Below are positions 59,166-64,000 of a DNA stretch of 64,000 nucleotides, piece by piece. Position 1 is the stretch's first letter. Each line of letters opens with the position of its first letter. The notes beneath the pieces are model-generated. The model was not told where the DNA came from. It did no database searches and worked only from the letters and a program-made list of their open reading frames with translations. The translations under genes and the position numbers were made by a program. Source of the DNA: Mallotus nudiflorus (lineage: Eukaryota; Streptophyta; Magnoliopsida; Malpighiales; Euphorbiaceae); NCBI GenBank assembly GCA_947683625.1, contig CANTUR010000166.1:1829001-1893000 (forward strand). Direction: 5' to 3'.

Positions 59166-60997
59166 CTATTCAATGTGCCTTTATTGCTGATAATTCGCAT
59201 AAGTTCCTGGTGCTTCATCTCTATCTGCCTTTGTAATTCTGTATGAACGGTTGTCATTCGTTTCTCAAAGGCTTGGAACTTTTTTTCTGCCAAATTCATA
59301 TGTTCAGCAACTCCATCAATCTTTTCTTCAATAAGCCTCAATTTTTGATTTTGAGCACAAGCATTTTGTGTCTGCCAGTTGACTACTGCTTCAGCCGGAG
59401 TTGTTTGTCTAGGTCTGCCATCTGCATCAACAATATTTGATTCCAGGATAAAAGGTTGCATGGTAATTTGGTTTTTTGTTTCTTTGGCTAAAGAAGGAAA
59501 ATCTGTGGGTTGGAACATATAGATTTGGGGTAAAGACTTTGGCTTTTGAATCTCAGCTGAGTTTTCTTTTCTTATCCATTTCAAAGCTTTTTTGTAACAT
59601 GGGAGAGGAGTTGTCTTAGGTTTTGGCTGGGAAGGAGGTATTTGAGGTTTGCAAGGTTCAGGAGGAATATTTTGAGTAGCTGGTGGTTTGTACCATGCAG
59701 GAGGAGAATATGATACAAGATAATCATATTTTCCTGAAGGTTGTCCCAGAGTGCAGATGCTCGAATCTCCATCTTCATATCTTCTTCTAAATTCTTTTTC
59801 ACTACTAATTTTTTTTGGAGACTTCTTCTTTTTCTTTTTCTTCTCATCATCATCAAAATAGGATGCAGCATAACAATCATCACAATCACAATAATCAAAA
59901 TAACAGTGACCATTACGCTTAAAAGCATAGACTGGTCTTCCAGAATTATCAAAAGAGGTTATAGGGATGTTATCTTCTGGATCCCAAGGATTGATCATGA
60001 ACTGTGTATTAAAAACTGTAGGAGTCTCTTGTTTTCTCCTAAAGATCGTATCAACTGATCCGTCAGATCTTTTGATATGCACAGGGTCTGTACCTTGAAT
60101 TGGCTCCACTGTCTCATGCAACTTCTCATAATTGGTGATCCACTTTTCTGGGAATAATTTTAACAAATCATTCCTAGAAAGTTGTTTGGGTGTGTGAATG
60201 CACGTGGGAGTATTATGAGAGTCTGCTTTTATGAACAAAGCATCATTTTGGACACATGGTAGTGACAAGTTGATAGCATGGTTTTGGAGACGATAGACAA
60301 TTTGGTAGTGAAGGGTGGCTACTTTAGCTGTGGAAATTTGTTCAGCACCAAGGATTTGGAGTTGGACTTTTAAAGCTGTTAAAGCATGGGGATCAGAAAG
60401 GGCCAAATTATAATTTGGGAAAAATGTAAAGAATACTGAGCCAGCATTTAAAGATGTTTCTACGGTCCCAATTACAGTATGTTGATACTGTTTATATCTA
60501 GAATCCAAAAGAGCGATCCTAGAGAAAACAGGTTGCCCTGCTCTGCCATGGTAGGAGAGTCCTAACCTTATTGCTCCAAAGTGGATATGAGTGTATCCCT
60601 GGTTTAGCCAAGTTCTTAGAAATTCTGGAGGAATTTCTAAGGTCACAAATTGTTCTGTTTGAGAGGCTGGTATATGGTGTTGATCAAAACTGGAAGCTTG
60701 TACATATTCTTTTATAGAGGAGGTGGGTCGGTTTACAAGAGCTTTAAAAGATTGCTTCCAGTTTATTTTGGATTTTGAAAAGGCATCATAAGGGTTTAAC
60801 AGGGGGAATTTTGATTCTTCAATCTTTTGATCTTCAGGAAGGTAGGTAAATTCATATAAGTAGTCGGTCTTTTTCTGGGTGGTTTGGTTGATGGGGGGTG
60901 ATAGGGTTACGGCAACAGACTTAGTTGGCACATACTTATAATCACATATTACAGAGGGAGTAGAAGAAGGAACAGAAGAGTTTTCTGGTTCTGTCAT
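58946..60997 (-). pseudogene. Pararetroviral movement protein ORF with coiled-coil tail
   Basis: The first ATG is at 60997 (MTEPENSS); the frame is open 8 codons further upstream without an ATG. About 683 aa. A 30K-superfamily movement domain occupies roughly residues 100-260: LNQGYTHIHFGAIRLG, then IALLDSRY with the conserved Asp, and FFTFFPNYNLALSD. Next comes a Cys/Asp-rich patch (YFDYCDCDDCYAA) followed by a run of seven Lys, a Pro-rich linker, and a C-terminal coiled coil (about residues 560-650, ending near LKRILKERKK). Movement proteins enlarge plasmodesmata. The remaining ~45 residues after the coil look unlike viral protein and may be read out of frame. In petuviruses this domain is the N-terminus of a single polyprotein. 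Confidence 0.87.
59135..59141 (-). promoter_or_regulatory. UUUAAAC heptamer in the ORF1/ORF2 overlap
   Basis: Minus-strand TTTAAAC in ORF1 phase T TTA AAC (the TTA codon starts at 59140, a multiple of three from 61021). This is the standard X XXY YYZ pattern for -1 ribosomal frameshifting, and ORF2 is in the -1 frame and opens just 25 nt upstream. No strong downstream hairpin was found by eye. It could be coincidental (see finding). Confidence 0.4.
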
Positions 60998-61025
60998 GTT
61001 CAAGAATTTCTTCTCTTTCAATCTG

Positions 61026-61113
61026 CAATATTATAATTTTATTGCATAATATATAAGAGGCAATTGGTCAAATCCACACATGAATTGATCAAGTTAAATT
61101 AAATAGACAACAA
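61026..61113 (-). other. Right terminal repeat of the endogenous pararetrovirus
   Basis: Shares CATAATATATAAGAG and GGTCAAATCCACACATGAAT plus the following ~30 bases with the left end (50707-50721 and 53972-54020), without the LTR. It lies directly upstream of viral ORF1. The boundary with host DNA is near 61113-61154. Confidence 0.68.
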
Positions 61114-61154
61114 TCATAAATTAGTTACTGGAGAAAATTTAACATGTATATAGA

Positions 61155-61452
61155 TGTGATGACCCAATGTTTTAAATTACTAAAAATTATTTTGAGATAT
61201 GCAGTATTAATAATATTTTAAATTTCTATATATTATGATTATTTTGTGTGATTTAATTAAATTCAAGTATTGGAGTTTAATTTATTTTATTATGGTTTAA
61301 TATTAAGTTGTGATTTAAAAGTTAGTTCATTGTTAAATATTATTTATTTTTTTAATAATATTATTTATTTATTAAATTGTGAATAGTATAAATTTAGTAT
61401 ATTTATTGTATTTAAATATTTGTGATATACTTTTATTAAGTCTAAATTTAAT

Positions 61453-61539
<87 letters not shown>

Positions 61540-64000
61540 TGTGTGTGTGTGTTAGAGTATTGTTAAATACATACATATATATATATATATAAACAAGATA
61601 ATTTTCTTTGGGATTTTCTCTCTCCTCCTTTTTTTCTTTTTTTTTTCTTCTTTCTATATTTATGGTTTGCAACGCCACCACCTGCCATCACTGAAGCTCA
61701 TCATCACCTTCCCTCTTTCCCTTCTTCCTTCAACTGCCGTAAGAACACCTCCACGTCGCTGGAAACTAAAGGACAGTAGCTGCTACTACAATGATGCCAG
61801 TGAATTTCTGGTGGCTTTAGCTCGCGATCCCGGGTTCGGTCGACTCCTCTCGGTCTAAGAAAGTCGATTCTCAAGTCGCTTTGAGCTTAAAATGTCCGAT
61901 TAATGTGTTATCTTCAAGTTTTAGTTTATGTCCATTCGGGTCTTTTATTTTTTGGGCTTGATTGTATTTGATTCATGTTAATTTCTTTTAGTAAAGTTGT
62001 TGTATGTATCATTAGCTACTTAAACGTATTTTTATTTTATTTTTTTGAATTTATTTAATTTATGTATATAAATTGTATTTTTGATAAATAAAATGAATTT
62101 TTATTAATTATATGTTTTATATGTTTTGTATTGAAATTATGTTGATTTGTATAGTTAATTTAAATAATTAGCTTTAGAAATGAGACAATAAATTTTTACT
62201 AATTTATAGTAATTTTGGTTAATTTGTGGATAATATTTAGTATTATGTTAATTTTCGGATAAATGGGTAAACTTTGTATTTTTATTGGAATTATTGTTAA
62301 TTAGTATATTCTAAATAATTTTGGAATAATAAATACTATTAAAATGTTTTTTATGAATTACTTACTATTTTTAGCTAATTAATAATAATTTTCAAAATAT
62401 ATTCAAATAATAGCTTATTTATAATTTTTATGACTAAAATGGACTTTCAGTTATTTTTATAATATAATCGAGTAATTAATTTTACTTTATGCTATTTGAC
62501 TTTAAGTATTTGAAAATTTGGGTTTTTATTAATATTATATAAATTACTGAGATTTTATTAAATAATTTGGAAATAATTAGCTTTAATGTTTTTGTTATTT
62601 AAATAAATTGTATTGTGGTTTATTATTGATGTTTATGGATTTAATGATTTTTATTGTATTATTATTAAATATTGATTTTTGAGAATTGTGTTTCTCCGTT
62701 GGAAAATTATGTAGTTCGAGATTCCAATCCGAGGTGTTGTGCTTTTGAGTATTATCGAAGTGTGTTTGCTTGCAAGATCGGCTCTACTTTTAGTAAAGAG
62801 ACGTCCATTTTATAGAGAAAATTCTGCCAAATTTTCGTTAGAATTCTCATAAAATGTAACATTGGGTCGACCTTAAATTTTAAATTTTAGATTGAGTCGT
62901 GTCTTAAATCGAGTTTTTCTTTATAATTCCTAGAAGTGTAAAGTTAGGGACTTATTTTGATATTTTTATTATTATTATATTTTTCTATAGTTGGGCTAAG
63001 ATTGAGGCCTATCGGACTAGGCCAGTCGAGTCTGTTTAGAGGAGCGCAAAACTGTGAGTTATTATTTTATATATGCATTGCATGTAGAATACATAATTAT
63101 GGGCATCCATGTTTTCATAATGTATTTGAACATGAATTATTTTATTAAATGATTATGTATATGTTGGTATACATTTGGTATATTTTTGGTATACAATTGG
63201 TATATATTCAGTGTACGTTTGGTATATAAGTGGTATGTTTCTTTAAAAAATGGATGTCATTATGTTTAAATTATGCATGTTATTATTTTAATAATTATAC
63301 GAGTTATTTGAAGGATATCAGTAGCACATGCTACCTAGTGGGTTGCACTAGAACTATGTACGTACCAATGCGTCAGATTTTAGGGTTGAGATTATGGAAT
63401 CATTTGATATGGGACTTGATTATTCAATTATTGAGAATTATGGTGAGAGAGTAGTGTGATTGCGGGAGCTTCGTTGACCTAGTGTCTCGGGGCCAATCAC
63501 ACTAACAATGAGATTACTGAAGCTCGGTTGACTTAGTGTCTCGGGTCAGTCTACTGTCCAAAAATGGAAAAGACAATTATTTTGGAATTAAGTAAGTCTG
63601 TTGGCTAATGAGATTTATTAATTGAGGTTGCGTAATATTTTACAGTTCTACTTGATCCTTCACACAAATAAATATTTCTGCATTTATTATTATATAAATG
63701 TAGATTTTAGCATTCATGTGAAATGCATGTATATGTATATTATTGTATTGATGCTTGACTGTATATGACCTTAGGTTGCATGTATATATATTATAATAAT
63801 TCACTCAGTGAGGTCTGACTCCCCCTCAATATTTTTTTACAGGATCTTCTTTTTCTTCAAACCTCCCCCGTAGTACTATACGCTGGTCTTCTTTAGCCCC
63901 AGCTAGATTATGTAAATTTTATATCTAAACTCTTATTTGTATTTTAAACTGCAGTAGTAGTGTTATTGTAATAGAAGTGTGTTGTATTGGTTTGATATTG
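61155..64000 (+). mobile_element. Partial Tekay-type LTR, plus orientation, running off the window
   Basis: Starts TGTGATGACCC at 61155 and follows the family layout: ATATGCAGTATTAATAA, AT-rich part, CT-rich block (61615-61760), GACGTCCATTTTATAG near 62803, two repeats with TTGAC(C/T)TAGTGTCTCGGG (63471-63545), and CACTCAGTGAGGTCTGACTC (63803-63822). By comparison with the 3.1-3.2 kb copies, roughly 200-300 bp remain beyond the window. Whether an internal region follows cannot be seen. ORFs within it are accidental. Confidence 0.87.
61455..61552. repeat. (AT)n(GT)n microsatellite inside the LTR
   Basis: About 41 AT units (61455-61536) followed by GCGTGTGTGTGTGTGT. The equivalent sites in the other LTRs have only short AT runs. 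Confidence 0.95.

Larger units (their letters stand above)
53968..61113 (-). mobile_element. Endogenous pararetrovirus, petuvirus-like, near full length
   Basis: The minus strand carries, in viral order, movement protein, capsid region with zinc knuckle, aspartic protease, RT, RNase H and a C-terminal region, then a promoter and leader. Total coding span is about 6.5 kb (54517-60997). The leader end at 53973-54022 plus 50683-50729 recurs at 61026-61113; spacing minus the solo LTR and one TSD copy gives about 7.09 kb, close to the ~7.2 kb I recall for the single-ORF petuvirus. This fits integration of one circular genome with short terminal redundancy. Florendovirus is the main alternative assignment. 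The coding frame is broken at three places, so this copy is not expected to be expressed as an intact polyprotein. There is no integrase, as usual for Caulimoviridae. Confidence 0.88.

Noticed and set aside
59581..59952. 123-codon minus-strand ORF
   Set aside because: It overlaps the viral movement-protein ORF in another frame and has the low-complexity look of a shadow ORF.
61448..61681. 77-codon ORF with Ile-Tyr repeats
   Set aside because: It is a translation of the (AT)n microsatellite.
1..64000. CRISPR arrays, bacterial operons, rRNA genes
   Set aside because: None seen; the intron-containing genes and transposons show this is plant nuclear DNA.

Overview
The window is nuclear DNA of a flowering plant, very probably a eudicot. 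It is AT-rich, its genes are split by GT-AG introns, and it is crowded with plant transposons. All five recognisable protein families are plant types: a CYP81-type P450, an NRAMP metal transporter, a Pumilio protein, a membrane-anchored nucellin-like aspartic protease, and a snakin/GASA peptide. The species cannot be fixed from the sequence alone.

Layout. 1-4923: end of a large Ty3/gypsy LTR cutting into a decayed hAT transposon. 5942-10081: intact two-exon CYP81 gene whose 2.6-kb intron carries a SINE and three inverted-repeat elements. 10247-18792: a rearranged Tekay-type gypsy element with a perfect 5-bp target-site duplication, followed by a broken CYP81 copy (19075-19560). 23078-25819: NRAMP2-like transporter (4 exons, 532 aa). 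30576-34865: Pumilio protein (5 exons, 545 aa). 36426-40731: aspartic protease (12 exons, 644 aa). 43462-43872 (minus): snakin/GASA peptide (2 exons, 89 aa). 44-50.7 kb: gene-poor, with remnants of a Tat-type integrase, a SINE, a LINE tail, a decayed tRNA-Ala and an unidentified tandem exon-like module. 50.68-61.11 kb: an endogenous petuvirus-like pararetrovirus, split near one end by a 3.24-kb solo LTR. 61155-64000: start of another LTR of the same family in the opposite orientation.

The most interesting part is the pararetrovirus. Its two ends repeat the same leader sequence, and the repeat spacing, after subtracting the solo LTR, gives a unit of about 7.09 kb, one petuvirus-sized circle. 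The protein domains run MP, capsid with zinc knuckle, protease, RT, RNase H and an extra C-terminal region. They are broken only by a -1 frame offset that coincides with a UUUAAAC heptamer in the right phase, a second frame change before RNase H, and one in-frame TAA. Whether the first offset is programmed or a decay mutation is an open, checkable question.

The host genes are unrelated in function and each appears to be its own transcription unit. The P450 and its broken copy are the only local duplication. Exon limits were deduced by hand from splice sites, reading phase and family knowledge; no database search was possible.
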